NCBI RefSeq assembly: GCF_003696215.1
Contig: NZ_RFFG01000011.1
Coordinates: 1-64,000, forward strand
Source: Actinomadura harenae
GTDB taxonomy: Bacteria; Actinomycetota; Actinomycetes; Streptosporangiales; Streptosporangiaceae
Direction of reading: 5' to 3'
DNA length: 64,000 nt
The translations under genes and the position numbers were made by a program. Positions within the stretch are counted from its first letter, which is position 1. Each line of letters begins with the position of its first letter. Below the pieces are notes generated by a model, which was given only the letters and a program-made list of their open reading frames with translations, was not told the DNA's origin and searched no databases. Of this stretch, positions 24,099 through 32,960 are shown in pieces.

Positions 24099-24740
24099 GC
24101 CGTCCCTGGGGCCCTTCGTCGCTCTGGTCCGGATCGTTCACCGGAGGTCCGGCCCCACATGGTGCCCCATCCGCACGGAACCGCGAAACGTGATCGTCAT
24201 CTGGATGTAGCGGGCAGTGCACGTGGACGGGGCAGAGTGGGGAGTGGTTCGGCGATCGCCCGCCCTCCCCGGCGGAACCTCCTCGGCGCGGTACGGGCAG
24301 GCGGTCGGCGGCTCCGAAGGCGGTGTTCGCGCGGGACGGGACCCCAGGGGTGGGAGGCTCCGGCCCGCGCGGACATCGATTCCGATTCCCTATAAAATCA
24401 GTTGACTTTGTAGGGAATCCTGGTCAGGATGGAACTGCGCGAAGCCGGGTCCTGGGCAGGGCCTCCCCGCCGTTCGGGGCGCTCTGACGGCGGGCGCGCG
24501 GTGGCCGGGACGGCGTTGGCACGGCCCGTCCCGGCCACCGGCACGTCTTCCCAGGTCGGAGCCGGGAAACCACCTCCTCCGGCGCGCGTGTCCCCGCCGC
24601 CGCACAAGATTGCGTAAGCGGATCTTCCCGGTACGGCCAGCCCCGGCCCCCGGTGGTGGAATCCGGCCGCCGCAACCTCCAGCGTGGGCCTTCGGGCGGT
24701 TTCATGCCGCATGGAGCTGCGACGGGGGAGGACGCGAACG
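24099..24740. other. long divergent intergenic region with AT-rich palindrome
   Basis: About 640 bp between the kinase and histidine-kinase starts. I see no credible gene; frames present lack ribosome binding sites and homology. It holds an AT-rich inverted repeat at 24384-24419 and a TTGACT...CAGGAT promoter-like pair (24403-24408 and 24426-24431) facing the histidine kinase. A long untranslated leader or a small RNA could lie here. Confidence 0.4.
24384..24419. promoter_or_regulatory. 13-bp inverted repeat overlapping a promoter-like sequence
   Basis: GATTCCCTATAAA at 24384-24396 and TTTGTAGGGAATC at 24407-24419 (one mismatch) around a 10-nt spacer. It stands out as AT-rich in GC-rich surroundings and overlaps a TTGACT -35-like hexamer. 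Likely a large operator for one or both divergent genes. Confidence 0.45.
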
Positions 24741-26099
24741 ATGTCGGGGCGCTGGCCGCCGGGTCCCTGGTCGCTGCGCACCCGGGTGACGGTGGTCACG
24801 ACCCTGGTGGTCGGGGTGCTGCTGATCGCGGGCGCGGCCGGCTTCTACGTCACGCTCCGGAACGCCGTCTTCCAGTCGCTGCGCGAGCGGGGCCGGACCG
24901 CCGTGGGCGTGCTCGCCGACACCGTCCGCGCCACCGACCCGCAGGGGGACGGCGCGCTGCGTCCCGGCGACGCCGAGTTCCCGCTGCTCCAGGTCCTGGA
25001 CGACCAGGGGCGCGTCCGCGCGTCCAGCCCCGCCGCGAGCGGCCGTCCGCCGATCAGCGACCTGCGCCCGGACGCCGGGCACCCGACGCCCAGCAGGACG
25101 GGCACCCTCGGCAAGGAACAGGTGTTCGTGGTGGCCTCGCACGCGGACACGCCGGGCGGCGGGCGCGTGCTCTACGCGGGCGTCTCCATGCCCGGCTTCG
25201 TCCAGTCACGCGAGTACTTCACGTTCCTGCTGGTGCTCGCCGTGCCGCTCGGGCTCGGCCTCATCGCCGTCTCGGTCTGGCTGGCCGTCCGGCGCGCGCT
25301 GCGGCCCGTCCGGCGGATGAGCGGCGAGCTCGCCGAGGTGACCGGGTCGGGGCAGGGACGGCCGCGGCGGGTGACCGTCCCGGAGACGCACGACGAGATC
25401 GCGCAGCTCGCCTCGTCGGTCAACCTGACCCTGCACCGGCTGGAGCAGAACGTCACGCGGCAGCGGCAGTTCGTCGGGGACGTCTCGCACGAGCTCCGCA
25501 GCCCCCTCACCGGCCTGCGCGCCCAGCTCGAGGTCGCGCTGGAGCACCCCGAGGACGAGGACTGGCCCTCGGTCGCCCGGCACGCGCTGAACGACGCCGA
25601 CCGGCTCCAGCGGATCGTCACCGACCTGCTCCTGCTGGCCAAGCTGGACGCGGGCGTCCCGCTGGACCGCGAGCCCGTGGACCTCGGCGACCTGGCCCGG
25701 CAGGAGGGGGCGCGGCCCCGGCGCGTCCCGGTGGACGTCGACGCCGAGCCGGGCGTGGTCGTCCTCGGCGCCCGCGGGCCCCTCCTCCGCCTGATCACCA
25801 ACCTGCTCGACAACGCCGTCCGGCACGCGCGGACGAGCGTCGGCATCACCGTCGAGCGGCAGGGGCCCGACGCCGTCCTGACCGTGGCGGACGACGGGGA
25901 CGGCATCCCGCCCGCCGACCGCGAGCGGGTCTTCCAGCGGTTCCAGCGGCTCGCCGAGGGCCGCAAACGCGACACGGGCGGCTCGGGTCTGGGGCTGCCG
26001 ATCTCGCGCGACATCGCGCACGCGCACGAGGGCACGCTGGTCGCCGCCGGTGCGAGGGCCGGTGCGCGCCTCGTCCTGAGGATTCCCCTGGCCCCGTAG
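24741..26099 (+). CDS. orphan sensor histidine kinase
   Basis: 452 residues. Two membrane helices (about 15-36 and 155-180) flank an extracytoplasmic sensor region. A HAMP segment (RRALRPVRRMSGELAEV) follows, then the H-box VSHELRSPLTGLRAQLEV, N-box LLDNAVRHAR, G1 DDGDGIP and G2 GGSGLGLPISRDIAHAHEG. It autophosphorylates on the H-box His and should pass phosphate to a response regulator, yet none is adjacent on either side. ATG 24741 has GGAGG nine bases upstream; the open frame starts 19 codons earlier. A palindrome and promoter-like sequence lie about 320 bp upstream. Confidence 0.9.
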   Translation: MSGRWPPGPWSLRTRVTVVTTLVVGVLLIAGAAGFYVTLRNAVFQSLRERGRTAVGVLADTVRATDPQGDGALRPGDAEFPLLQVLDDQGRVRASSPAASGRPPISDLRPDAGHPTPSRTGTLGKEQVFVVASHADTPGGGRVLYAGVSMPGFVQSREYFTFLLVLAVPLGLGLIAVSVWLAVRRALRPVRRMSGELAEVTGSGQGRPRRVTVPETHDEIAQLASSVNLTLHRLEQNVTRQRQFVGDVSHELRSPLTGLRAQLEVALEHPEDEDWPSVARHALNDADRLQRIVTDLLLLAKLDAGVPLDREPVDLGDLARQEGARPRRVPVDVDAEPGVVVLGARGPLLRLITNLLDNAVRHARTSVGITVERQGPDAVLTVADDGDGIPPADRERVFQRFQRLAEGRKRDTGGSGLGLPISRDIAHAHEGTLVAAGARAGARLVLRIPLAP

Positions 26100-26136
26100 A
26101 GGAGGCGGCCGCGGGACGGAGGTTAGCCTGCGAGGC

Positions 26137-27666
26137 ATGAGCGCGTCGCTGGAGCGGCCGGACGCCGCCGGGTTGCTGGACCGGGTTCTGGATCCGGGCA
26201 GCTTCGAGTCCTGGGACGCCCCGCCCACCTATGCGGCGCTGAGCCCGCGCTATGAGGCCGACCTCGCGCGGGCGCGCGAGCGCAGCGGACGCGACGAGGC
26301 CGTCCTGACCGGGTCAGGGCTTCTCCGGGGACGGCGCGTGGCCGTGGTCGTGTCCGAGTTCGCGTTCCTCGCGGGATCGATCGGCGTCGCCACGGCCGAC
26401 CGGATCGTCTCGGCCGTCGAGCGCGCGACCGCGGAAGGGCTGCCGCTGCTCGCGGCGCCGTCGTCCGGGGGGACGCGCATGCAGGAGGGGACCATCGCGT
26501 TCGTCCAGATGGCCCGGATCGCCGCTGCCGTCATGGCGCACCGGGCCGCGAGGCTGCCCTACCTCGTCTACCTGCGGCATCCCACGACCGGAGGCGTTCT
26601 CGCTTCGTGGGGGTCGCTGGGGCATGTCACGGCGGCCGAGCCCGGCGCGCTGATCGGTTTCCTCGGGCCGCGCGTGTACGAGACGCTGCACGGCGAGCCC
26701 TTCCCGGCCGGGGTGCAGGTGGCCGAGAACCTCGCCGCCAAGGGACTCCTGGACGCCGTCGTCGGCGTCGACGACCTTCCGGACGTCGCCGCGCAGGCGC
26801 TGGACGTGCTGTGCGCCGTCCCGGGCGTTCTGGGCGTCCCGGGCGTTCCGGCTCGAGGTGGTGGCGCTGCTCCGGGCGTCCGTGCTGCGGGGGCGGGCGC
26901 GGGGTTGCCGGACGTTCCGGCGTGGGAGTCGGTGGAGCGGTCGCGGCGCGTGGAGCGTCCGGGGGTGCGCGAGCTGCTGCGGTTCGGGGCGTCCGGGGTC
27001 ACGCCGCTGTCCGGGACGGGCGACGGCGAGGCGGATCCGGGGCTGCTGCTCGCGCTCGCGCGGTTCGGCGACGCGTCCTGCGTGGTGATCGGGCAGGACC
27101 GGGCGGCGCAGCGCGTCGGACGGCCGATCGGGCCCGCCGGGCTGCGCGTCGCGCGGCGCGGCATGCGCCTCGCCGCCGAGCTCGGCCTGCCGCTGCTGAC
27201 CGTCGTGGACACGCCCGGCGCGGCCCTGTCGCCGGAGGCCGAGGAGCGCGGGCTGGCGGGCGAGATCGCGCGCTGCCTCGCCGACCTGATCACCCTGCGG
27301 GCGGCGACGCTGTGCCTGCTGCTGGGCGAGGGGAGCGGTGGCGCGGCGCTGGCCCTGCTGCCCGCCGACCGCGTCCTCGCGGCGCGGCACGCGTGGCTCG
27401 CGCCGCTGCCGCCGGAGGGCGCGTCCGGGATCGTCCACCGGACGCCGGACCGCGCGCCCGAGATGGCCGCGGCGCAGCGGATCCGCGCGACCGACCTGTA
27501 CGAGGACGGGATCGTCGACGCGATCGTCCCCGAGGAGCCGGACGCCGCGGACGAGCCCGAGGCGTTCTGCGCGCGCGTCGCGGACGTCCTGGCACGCGAA
27601 CTGCCCGCCCTGCGCCCCGATCCGGACGGCCGCAGCCGGCGCTACGTCCGGCGCGCGGCGCCCTGA
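26137..27666 (+). CDS. acyl-CoA carboxylase carboxyltransferase (AccD/AccA fused type)
   Basis: 509 residues. Two crotonase-fold halves of a biotin-dependent carboxyltransferase in one chain. The N-half has SEFAFLAGSIGVATADRIV, then PSSGGTRMQEGTIAF. The C-half has RRGMRLAAELGLPLLTVVDTPGAALSPEAEERGLAGEI and LCLLLGEGSGGAALALLPADRVLA. It transfers CO2 from carboxybiotin to acetyl- or propionyl-CoA. It lacks the N-terminal zinc ribbon of E. coli AccD, and the two halves are joined by a Gly/Val/Pro-rich linker around residues 225-255. No biotin carboxylase gene is near, so it must pair with a subunit encoded elsewhere. Confidence 0.85.
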   Translation: MSASLERPDAAGLLDRVLDPGSFESWDAPPTYAALSPRYEADLARARERSGRDEAVLTGSGLLRGRRVAVVVSEFAFLAGSIGVATADRIVSAVERATAEGLPLLAAPSSGGTRMQEGTIAFVQMARIAAAVMAHRAARLPYLVYLRHPTTGGVLASWGSLGHVTAAEPGALIGFLGPRVYETLHGEPFPAGVQVAENLAAKGLLDAVVGVDDLPDVAAQALDVLCAVPGVLGVPGVPARGGGAAPGVRAAGAGAGLPDVPAWESVERSRRVERPGVRELLRFGASGVTPLSGTGDGEADPGLLLALARFGDASCVVIGQDRAAQRVGRPIGPAGLRVARRGMRLAAELGLPLLTVVDTPGAALSPEAEERGLAGEIARCLADLITLRAATLCLLLGEGSGGAALALLPADRVLAARHAWLAPLPPEGASGIVHRTPDRAPEMAAAQRIRATDLYEDGIVDAIVPEEPDAADEPEAFCARVADVLARELPALRPDPDGRSRRYVRRAAP

Positions 27667-27793
27667 GCCGACGCGGGGAGTCCGCGGCGCGTGTCCTGAT
27701 GGGGACGTGTCGTGGCGCGGGGGGCTGCCGAGCGGCGGGATGGGGCCTACCGTGCTGAGCACCCAGGGATCCGGGTGCGGGAGGACGGACGGC

Positions 27794-28609
27794 GTGCGAG
27801 ACGAATCAGCGGCGCGGGAACTGCCGGAGAGCGCGAAGCGGGCGGACGACGGGAAGGCCACGGACGACGGGAAGGGCGCGGACGACGGAAAGGGCGCTGT
27901 CGACGGGAAGGCCGCTGTCGATGGGAAAGGCGCTGTCGACGGGAAGGGCGCGGTGGACGGGCGGCGCGTCGCGGGTGAGTCTCGGGCGGCGGACGGTTCC
28001 CGGGCGGGGGGCGGGCTGCGGAAGGTGCCGCTCAGCCGCCCGGAGCGGCGGGCTGAGCTGTTCGACGCCGTCCTGGAGGTCCTCGCCGAGGTCGGGTACG
28101 AGCGGCTGACCTTCGACCTGGTGGCCCGGCGGGCGCGGGCCGGGAAGGCGACGCTGTACCAGCGGTGGCCGTCCAAGGCGCATCTGGTGGTGGCGGCGAT
28201 GGAGCGCTACCGGCCGGAGGTGGGGGAGGAGGACGCCGGGTCGTTCGTCGAGGACGTCCGGGGGCTGCTGACCGCCTACATCGCGGGCTGGTCGGGGCTC
28301 GACCGGGGGCTGCTCATCGCGGTGCTGGAGGGCAGCCGCCGGGACCCCGAGCTGGCCCGGCTGCGGCGGGAGCGGCTGGCGGCGCCGGTGCGGCGGTCCA
28401 TCGAGTCGGCGTTCGACCGGGCGCTGCGGCGCGGCGAGATCCCGGACCGGCTGGACGCCGCCCTGCTCGTCGATCTGCCTTTCGCGGTCATCCTCAGTCA
28501 TGCCCTTGTTAAGGATGAATCACCAGGTCAGGAGCTTGTCGATCGCTTTGTGGACGGCATCCTCGGGCCCCTTCTGGACGTCCCGAACGCGCGGCCCCCT
28601 GGCACATAG
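27794..28609 (+). CDS. TetR-family regulator with repetitive acidic-lysine N-terminus
   Basis: 271 residues. The DNA-binding domain lies at about residues 80-130: RRAELFDAVLEVLAEVGYERLTFDLVARRARAGKATLYQRWPSKAHLV is a textbook TetR helix-turn-helix. The C-terminal part resembles the TetR_C_11-like ligand domain. Before it is a ~75-residue unstructured extension containing seven copies of a six-residue repeat (A-V/D-D-G-K-G/A). GTG 27794 has GGGAGGA upstream; an ATG at 27740 is possible. The gene lies just upstream of a P450-ferredoxin operon with an inverted repeat between them, so it probably controls that operon. Confidence 0.85.
   Translation: MRDESAARELPESAKRADDGKATDDGKGADDGKGAVDGKAAVDGKGAVDGKGAVDGRRVAGESRAADGSRAGGGLRKVPLSRPERRAELFDAVLEVLAEVGYERLTFDLVARRARAGKATLYQRWPSKAHLVVAAMERYRPEVGEEDAGSFVEDVRGLLTAYIAGWSGLDRGLLIAVLEGSRRDPELARLRRERLAAPVRRSIESAFDRALRRGEIPDRLDAALLVDLPFAVILSHALVKDESPGQELVDRFVDGILGPLLDVPNARPPGT
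27845..27970 (+). repeat. seven 18-bp in-frame tandem repeats
   Basis: Seven units of 18 bp, consensus GTCGACGGGAAGGGCGCT, inside the TetR gene. Units 1-3 begin GACGAC and 4-6 begin GTCGA(C/T), with the last degraded, so the array has expanded in two blocks. Each unit adds six residues, so copy-number change keeps the frame. Confidence 0.85.
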
Positions 28610-28625
28610 AACGAAACAGTTCTAT
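28606..28625. promoter_or_regulatory. inverted repeat, candidate TetR operator
   Basis: ATAGAAC-GAAACA-GTTCTAT, perfect 7-bp arms with a 6-bp spacer, overlapping the TetR stop codon and 98 bp before the P450 start. It is followed by TTTTC, so it could also act as a weak terminator. Confidence 0.45.
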
Positions 28626-28722
28626 TTTCGGTAGTGAGGCCGCTCCCTTCCGGCGGGCCGCCCGCATCCGTCCCGCCGGGGCGTGGCGGCATAGCGCGAC
28701 CCACCGAGGAAGGGAACCTCCC

Positions 28723-29982
28723 ATGCGCGCTCCACTGCCCCCCGCCTCCGCTCCGATGCCCCCCGCCACCGCAGCGCCCGTACCGTCCGCGACACCTGCC
28801 GGAGCACCTGCTCTGCCCCTGCGGCGCGACGACCCGCTCGACCCGCCGCCCGCGCTGGGCCTGCTCCGCGAGGAGACGCCGATCTCCCGGCTGGCCTTCC
28901 CCGACGGCGCCGAGGGCTGGCTGCTCACCCGGCACGAGGACGTCCGCGCGATCCTCGCCGACAACCGGTTCAGCGCCGACCGGATCACCGCGTCCTCGCC
29001 CGTCCGGCGGGTCACCTTCAAGCCCGAGGACCGCCCCGGCCTGCTCCTCACCATGGACCCGCCCGACCACACCCGCCTGCGGCGGCTGCTCACGCCGTAC
29101 TTCACCACCCGCCGGATGCAGGCGCTCGCGCCGCGCATCGAGGGGATCGTCGACGAGCACCTGGACGCGCTGCGCGCCGCGGGCCCGCCCGCCGACCTGG
29201 TGCCCGCGTTCACGCTGCCGATCCCGTCCCTGGTGATCTGCGAGCTGCTGGGCGTCCCGTACGAGGACCGCGCCCGCTTCCACGCGTGGGCGGCGACGGC
29301 GCTCAGCCTCACCACGACCGACGAGGAGGTGTTCGCGGCCCGCGACGCGTTGACCGGCTACATGCGCGAGCTCGTCGACGCCAAGCGCCGGGACCCGGAC
29401 GACGGGCTCCTCGGCGTCCTGATCAGGGGCGACAACGACCTGACCGACGCCGAGCTCGGCGGGATCGGGCGGCTGCTGCTGATCGCGGGGCACGAGACGA
29501 CCGCGAACATGCTGTCCCTCGGCACGCTCACCTTCCTCAACCACCCGGACCAGCTCGCGGCCTTCCGCGCCGACCCCGGCATCGCCGACCGCGCGGTCGA
29601 GGAACTGCTGCGCTACCTGACGATCATCCAGTTCGGGACGACCCGGGTGGCGCTGGAGGACGCCGACGTCCACGGGCGGCGCGTGCGCCGGGGCGAGACC
29701 CTGGTGCTGTCGCTGCCCGCCGCCAACCGCGACCCCGCGCACTTCGACCGTCCGGACGAGCTGGACGTGACGAGGCCGCCGTCGCAGCACGTCGCGTTCG
29801 GGCACGGCATCCACCAGTGCCTGGGCCAGCAGCTCGCGCGGGTCGAGATGCGGATCGCGTTCACCAGGCTCTTCGAGGGACTGCCGGGGCTGCGCCTGGC
29901 CGTCCCGGCGGACGAGGTGCCGATGCGGCACGACATGGCCATCTACGGGGTGCACCGGCTTCCGGTGGCCTGGGAGGAGTGA
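28723..29982 (+). CDS. cytochrome P450 (CYP105-like)
   Basis: 419 residues. LLTMDPPDHTRLRRLLTPYFTTRRM (C-helix), LLLIAGHETTANML (helix I), EELLRYLTIIQFGTTR (K helix) and FGHGIHQCLGQQLARVE with Cys366 as haem ligand. The sequence style, together with a downstream [3Fe-4S] ferredoxin gene, suits the CYP105 group of secondary-metabolism and xenobiotic monooxygenases. The first ~35 residues are Pro/Ala-rich. The ferredoxin gene starts within 10 bp of its stop, so the pair is an operon. The upstream TetR probably regulates it. Confidence 0.93.
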   Translation: MRAPLPPASAPMPPATAAPVPSATPAGAPALPLRRDDPLDPPPALGLLREETPISRLAFPDGAEGWLLTRHEDVRAILADNRFSADRITASSPVRRVTFKPEDRPGLLLTMDPPDHTRLRRLLTPYFTTRRMQALAPRIEGIVDEHLDALRAAGPPADLVPAFTLPIPSLVICELLGVPYEDRARFHAWAATALSLTTTDEEVFAARDALTGYMRELVDAKRRDPDDGLLGVLIRGDNDLTDAELGGIGRLLLIAGHETTANMLSLGTLTFLNHPDQLAAFRADPGIADRAVEELLRYLTIIQFGTTRVALEDADVHGRRVRRGETLVLSLPAANRDPAHFDRPDELDVTRPPSQHVAFGHGIHQCLGQQLARVEMRIAFTRLFEGLPGLRLAVPADEVPMRHDMAIYGVHRLPVAWEE

Positions 29983-29987
29983 GCGTC

Positions 29988-30242
29988 ATGCGCGTCATCG
30001 CCGACCACGACCGCTGCCTCGGGGCGGGGCAGTGCGTCCTGCACGCCCCGGACGTGTTCGACCAGTCCGACGAGGACGGCACGGTCGTCCTCCTGACCGA
30101 CCGGCCGGCCGAGGAGCAGCGGGCGAACGTCCGGGCGGCCGTCCGGATGTGCCCGAACGCCGTCCTGTCCCTCGAGGAGGACGCGCCGCCCGTCGGGTCG
30201 GCCGCCTCCTCCGGGACGCCGGAGGCGCGGCCCGCCGAGTGA
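29988..30242 (+). CDS. [3Fe-4S] ferredoxin
   Basis: 84 residues. HDRCLGAGQCVLHAPDVFDQ and MCPNAV provide three cysteines (C-x5-C then CP), the pattern of actinobacterial [3Fe-4S] ferredoxins that feed P450s. The C-terminal ~20 residues are a Pro/Ser/Ala tail. ATG 29988 lies 5 bp after the P450 stop; an overlapping GTG at 29979 is in frame and is an alternative. It supplies electrons to the adjacent P450; its reductase is not in this operon. Confidence 0.93.
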   Translation: MRVIADHDRCLGAGQCVLHAPDVFDQSDEDGTVVLLTDRPAEEQRANVRAAVRMCPNAVLSLEEDAPPVGSAASSGTPEARPAE

Positions 30243-30246
30243 GACG

Positions 30247-30294
30247 GGCCGCCCGGCAGGGCCGCCCGGCAAGGCCGCCCGGCAAGGCCGCCCT
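30247..30294. repeat. 13-bp tandem repeat leading into a terminator
   Basis: Nearly four copies of a 13-bp unit with the core GGCCGCCCGGCA. The arm AAGGCCGCCCGGC seen in the two identical terminators at 6.2 and 7.1 kb also occurs here (30271-30283). Confidence 0.6.
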
Positions 30295-30324
30295 GCCCTC
30301 CGCCGTCAGCGGCGGAGGGCAGGG
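30291..30324. terminator. bidirectional hairpin terminator overlapping a stop codon
   Basis: A perfect 14-bp stem, CCCTGCCCTCCGCC at 30291-30304 with 30311-30324, and a 6-nt loop. It includes the last codons of the convergent luciferase-like gene. Confidence 0.8.
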
Positions 30325-31328
30325 TCGGCCTCCCGCTCCGCCGTGCCCGGCAGCTCGTAGAGGCCGGCGAGGATCTCGTAGGAGCGGAGCCGGTCCGCGT
30401 GGCCGGGAACCATCGTGGTCACCATGACCTCGTCGGCGGCGGTGGACGCGATCAGCGCGTCCATCTTCCGCCGGACGGTGTCCGGGCCGCCGACGACCTG
30501 CGCGTCCTGCCGGGCGGCGATGGCCTCCCGGTCGAAGGGCGTGTACGGGTACGTCTCGGCCTCCTCCAGGGAGGGCAGCAGACCCGGGCGGCCCTGCCGC
30601 AGGCGCAGGAACGACAGGGCCTGCGGACGGGCCAGGCGCTCGGCGGTCGCGTCGTCCTCGGCGGCGGTGACGGACACGGCGATCATCGCGTGCGGCTCGT
30701 CCAGGCCGTCCGGCGAGGGACGGAAGGACTCGCGGTACAGGGCGAGCGCGGGCAGCGTGTTCTCGGCGCTGAAGTGGTGCGCGAACGCGAACGGGAGGCC
30801 GAGCAGCCCGGCGAGGCGCGCGCTGTAGCCGCTGGAGCCGAGCAGCCAGAACGGCGGGCGGTTGCCCGCCGCCGGGGTGATCGTCCCGCCGTCCGCGAAG
30901 TAGCCGCGCAGCTCGTGGAGCTGCTCGGGGAAGTCGTCCACCGAGAGCGGCCCGGGGGTGCGGCGCAGCGCCCGCGCGGTCTCCTGGTCGGTGCCGGGCG
31001 CCCGGCCGAGGCCGAGGTCGATCCGGTCCGGGAACAGGGCCGCGAGCGTGCCGAACTGCTCCGCGACCACCATCGGCGCGTGGTTGGGGAGCATGATCCC
31101 GCCGGATCCGATCCGCATCCGCTCCGTCGCCGCCGCGACCTGCCCGATCAGCACCGCGGTCGCCGAGGACGCGATGCCCGGCATCCGGTGGTGCTCGGCG
31201 AGCCAGTACCGGTGGAAGCCGAGGCCCTCGGCGTGCCGGGCCAGGTCGAGGGTGTTGCGGAGCGCCTGCGCGGACGTCGAACCGGACGCGACGGGCGCGA
31301 GATCGAGCACGGAGAACGGAAGACTCAT
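30306..31328 (-). CDS. LLM-class flavin-dependent oxidoreductase (luciferase-like)
   Basis: 340 residues of the bacterial-luciferase-like, MsnO8-type group. Typical segments are [19 protein letters not shown] at the start, [41 protein letters not shown], and DEVMVTTMV near the end. It uses FMNH2 or F420H2 to oxidise an unknown substrate. A single-gene unit between the P450 operon and the MFS gene. ATG 31328 matches the family start; a TTG four codons earlier is less likely. No strong ribosome binding site is visible. Confidence 0.85.
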   Translation of the reverse strand: MSLPFSVLDLAPVASGSTSAQALRNTLDLARHAEGLGFHRYWLAEHHRMPGIASSATAVLIGQVAAATERMRIGSGGIMLPNHAPMVVAEQFGTLAALFPDRIDLGLGRAPGTDQETARALRRTPGPLSVDDFPEQLHELRGYFADGGTITPAAGNRPPFWLLGSSGYSARLAGLLGLPFAFAHHFSAENTLPALALYRESFRPSPDGLDEPHAMIAVSVTAAEDDATAERLARPQALSFLRLRQGRPGLLPSLEEAETYPYTPFDREAIAARQDAQVVGGPDTVRRKMDALIASTAADEVMVTTMVPGHADRLRSYEILAGLYELPGTAEREADPALRR

Positions 31329-31416
31329 GCTCAGTGGCAACCCGCGCCCGCCGCCGCCTCTTCCCGGACGGGAACAGGTCCCTGCTCACATCCGGGAATC
31401 GGCGCGCGCCGGAGCC

Positions 31417-32817
31417 TCAGCGCCTCCGGGACGGCAGGAACAGCGCGGCCACGAGGGTCAGGCCCGAGAACGCGACGACCCACCGGAACGTGTGGCCGAA
31501 GGCGTCCGCGCCGGGGTGGTGAAGCTCACGCCGCTGGAGGACGACGAACAGGAGCGCGCTGCCGAACGCCCCGCCGAGCTGCTGCAGGATCCGCAGGGCC
31601 GTGGACGCGCGCGGGATGGCCTCCGGTGCGACGCCCCGCATCCCCGCCGTGAGGATGGTCACGAGGAGCGCGCCGACGCCCGCCCCGTAGAGGGCCTGCG
31701 CGACGCCGATCGTGACCGTGCCGGTGGCGGCGTCCAGGCGGGTGAGCAGGAGCCCTCCGGCTCCGGTGAGGACGGCCCCGGCGACGCCCAGCGGCCGGGG
31801 CGGGACGCGGTCGGCGAGCAGCCCGCACGCGGCGAGGGCCACGCCCATGCCGGCGCCGAACGGGATCACCAGCAGGCCGGTGTGCAGGGCGTCCTCGCCG
31901 CGCGCCTGCTGGAAGTAGAGCGGCAGGAGGCCGAGCGCGCCGAACATCAGGACGGTGGCCAGCAGGATCCCGGCGGCCGGCCCGGCGAACGCGCCGGACC
32001 GGAACAGGCGCGGGTCGATGATCGGGACGGTCCGTCCGCGCAGGGCGTGCGCGAGGTAGGCGGCCAGCAGGGCCGCCCCGGCCGCCAGGGAGGTGAGGAC
32101 GCGGGGGCCGGTCACCGATCCGAGGCGTCCGCCCTCGGCGCAGCCGAAGACCAGGGCCGCGCATCCCCCGGCGAGCAGGACGAGGCCGAGGACGTCCAGG
32201 GGCGCCCGGGCGTCGCCCCGGTCCGCCGGGACGGCGCGGGCGGACAGGACGAGCGCGACGAGGCAGACCGGGACGTTCACGAAGAAGATCCACCGCCAGT
32301 CCAGGTCGTCGACGATCCAGCCGCCCAGCACCGGGCCGAGGACGGGCCCGAGCAGGGACGGGACGGCGATCGCGGCGGTCATCCTCCCGAGCCGCTCGGA
32401 CCCGGCCTCGCGGGCGGCGATCGCGTGGGCGAGCGGCAGGATCAGCCCGCCGCCGAGCCCCTGGACGACCCGGAACGCGATCAGTGAGCCGATCGACCAG
32501 GCCGACCCGCAGGCCACCGACCCGATGAGGAACACCACGAGCGAGGTCAGCCAGACGGCGCGCGCCCCGAACCGCTCCATGCCCCAGCCCGCGACCGGGA
32601 CGACCACGGCCATCGCGAGGAGGTAGCCCGTGGTGACCCACTGGACGGTGCCGAGGGTGGTGCCGAAGCGGTGCAGCAGCGTCCTGGTCGCGACGCCGGT
32701 CATCGTCATGTCGAGCTGCATCATCAGCGACGCGAGCGTGATCACGCCCGCCAGCCGCAGCAGCGCGGGGGACAGGCCCCGCCGTTCGGGCGGGGGGCTC
32801 AAGGCGGTCTCGGTCAT
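31417..32817 (-). CDS. MFS drug:H+ antiporter (DHA2, EmrB/QacA type)
   Basis: 466 residues with about 14 hydrophobic segments. Motifs: QLDMTMTGVATRTL in helix 1, QWVTTGYLLAMAVVVPVAGW (motif D1/A region) and GLGGGLILPLAHA, and GPVLGPVLGGWIVDDLDWRWIFFVNVPV (motif C and the following loop), all diagnostic for the 14-TM drug exporters. It pumps small toxic molecules out of the cell. GGGAGAG precedes ATG 32817. A palindromic operator at 32845-32862, shared with the upstream TetR gene, indicates control by that repressor. Confidence 0.92.
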   Translation of the reverse strand: MTETALSPPPERRGLSPALLRLAGVITLASLMMQLDMTMTGVATRTLLHRFGTTLGTVQWVTTGYLLAMAVVVPVAGWGMERFGARAVWLTSLVVFLIGSVACGSAWSIGSLIAFRVVQGLGGGLILPLAHAIAAREAGSERLGRMTAAIAVPSLLGPVLGPVLGGWIVDDLDWRWIFFVNVPVCLVALVLSARAVPADRGDARAPLDVLGLVLLAGGCAALVFGCAEGGRLGSVTGPRVLTSLAAGAALLAAYLAHALRGRTVPIIDPRLFRSGAFAGPAAGILLATVLMFGALGLLPLYFQQARGEDALHTGLLVIPFGAGMGVALAACGLLADRVPPRPLGVAGAVLTGAGGLLLTRLDAATGTVTIGVAQALYGAGVGALLVTILTAGMRGVAPEAIPRASTALRILQQLGGAFGSALLFVVLQRRELHHPGADAFGHTFRWVVAFSGLTLVAALFLPSRRR

Positions 32818-32844
32818 GGCCGGTCTCTCCCGGTTCGCGAGAGT

Positions 32845-32862
32845 GCAGTAAACATTTACTGC
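32845..32862. promoter_or_regulatory. TetR operator at the MFS promoter
   Basis: GCAGTAAA-CA-TTTACTGC, perfect 8-bp arms, 28 bp upstream of the MFS start. The same sequence recurs at 33558-33575 before the TetR gene. Confidence 0.75.
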
Positions 32863-32960
32863 GCGACGGATACGACGGTGCGGGGACGGGGGGCGGGCTG
32901 GACTCAGGGGACGCTCGGGAGAGGCCGGGGCGGGGGAGTCCCGGCCGGGACGGACGAGGG

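Noticed and set aside
24429..24617. 62-codon frame in the gap before the histidine kinase
   Set aside because: No ribosome binding site at a usable distance and no recognisable sequence.
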